From: Molossus alvarezi
Taxonomy: Eukaryota; Chordata; Mammalia; Chiroptera; Molossidae
Assembly: GCA_037176705.1 (NCBI GenBank)
Contig: CM073891.1
Coordinates: forward strand, 47,122,571 to 47,186,570
Direction of reading: 5' to 3'
DNA: 64,000 nt
The notes under the pieces were generated by a model. It was not told the origin of the DNA. It saw nothing but the letters and a program-made list of their open reading frames with translations, and did no database searches. Every line of letters begins with the position of its first letter. Positions within the stretch are counted from its first letter, which is position 1. Positions 63,151-64,000 of this stretch are shown piece after piece. The position numbers and the translations under genes were made by a program.

Positions 63151-64000
63151 ATCAGCATTGTATTTACTTTCTCAGGAAAGTCTTACCAAGTAGAATTCTT
63201 TTGAATAAAAGTTAGATCTATAGCCAACATTTTTTCCCCAAGGAAAAAAACAGAAACTTTTCAGAATGTCACCCATTCACAAGAATGCATTGCCAAAGCC
63301 AAATGGGAGGGAACTAGGAAATCTTGAATAGAACTGGCTAAGCAGAAAGTCTATTAAACTAAATGAGCTGGGTGATGTAGGGGAATAGAGCATTGGCTTT
63401 GAAATCCCTGGTCACCCGTGGTCAAGTTGGATGAGCAGAAAGTGATGCAGCTCAGCTGCCCTCCTCGACACTGTTCTTCCGTGTTGCAAGCATTTTCTTA
63501 GTATTAATCCTGCCTGAAGGTATTCTGCTCCATTTTATAATTTAATCATGCTTTAAGGTCTATAGTGAATTTTGTAAATTAATTATAGGTGGCAGAATTT
63601 AACTGTTCCAGAAACAAATGCAGAATTGAGATATTTTTAAAGACACAGATTACCAATTATTTCAGTGTAAGGACTAGACCCCCCATCAGTTCTGCTGTGT
63701 TTTATCACTGTAACAGAGTGATGAACCATGAATGCTGAACAAAATTTAGATTCTACCTAATAGCAAATATTGTGACATTTACAAAATGAAGTATTTCATA
63801 AATAGTATACACAATAAAGTACTTAAAAGAATTTCTTCTTTTCATTGTGTTTAAACATATTTTTTAATCTTGTAAATTTTTCTAATCTGGTTGACATTCT
63901 CTCAGCAATCTTGCTAACTAAAATATGTTAATCATTGGTCCAACACCATCTTACATCGAACAAAAATGCTACTTTATAAATAACTGAAAATTTAACTATT
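63151..64000. other. Intergenic, AT-rich
   Basis: No gene or repeat recognised up to the window edge. Confidence 0.55.

Noticed and set aside
29741..64000. Second cellular gene upstream of HGF
   Set aside because: The neighbouring gene in mammals (CACNA2D1) is expected much farther away, and all coding-like stretches here belong to L1 or SINEs.

Overview
The window is nuclear DNA from a bat, most likely Yangochiroptera. About twenty copies of a tRNA-derived SINE of the Ves type, many with A/T tails and clear target-site duplications (TSDs), support this. So do L1 elements with mammalian 5' and 3' ends, solo retroviral LTRs and a 122-bp mariner-type MITE. I cannot name the species. There are no bacterial-type genes, operons or CRISPR arrays.

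The only cellular gene I recognise is HGF (hepatocyte growth factor/scatter factor) on the minus strand. Its first seven coding exons lie between 29635 (ATG) and 4452. They encode the signal peptide, N domain, kringle 1 and kringle 2 (865 nt, residues 1-288 plus one base). Every junction has a GT donor and AG acceptor, exon lengths are 88, 166, 113, 115, 143, 121 and 119 nt, and phases chain correctly. Exons 8 onward (kringles 3-4 and the protease-like domain) lie beyond the low-coordinate edge. A TATA-like promoter is at about 29732-29740.

Layout: 1-4451, start of intron 7, with an L1 3' end, a MaLR-like LTR and SINEs. 4452-6030, exons 7 and 6, with a strikingly GC/CpG-rich island over exon 6. 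6031-16994, introns 5 and 4 and exon 5; intron 4 holds a mariner MITE, a solo LTR and what looks like the deafness-linked DFNB39 element. 16995-29547, exons 4 to 2 and introns 3 to 1. 29548-29740, exon 1 and promoter. 29741-64000, 34 kb of upstream intergenic DNA. This last part holds SINEs, an 860-bp solo LTR, a near-full-length but dead L1 (46651-52987, itself hit by two SINEs) and a twin-primed L1 (56735-58888, hit by one SINE).

I see no new multi-gene system. The observations most worth a second look are the GC-biased island and amino-acid burst in kringle 2 exon 6, the conserved DFNB39-like element in an echolocating-mammal lineage, the sequence support for NK1 and delta-5 HGF isoforms, and a head-only tRNA-like SINE with an intact TSD.
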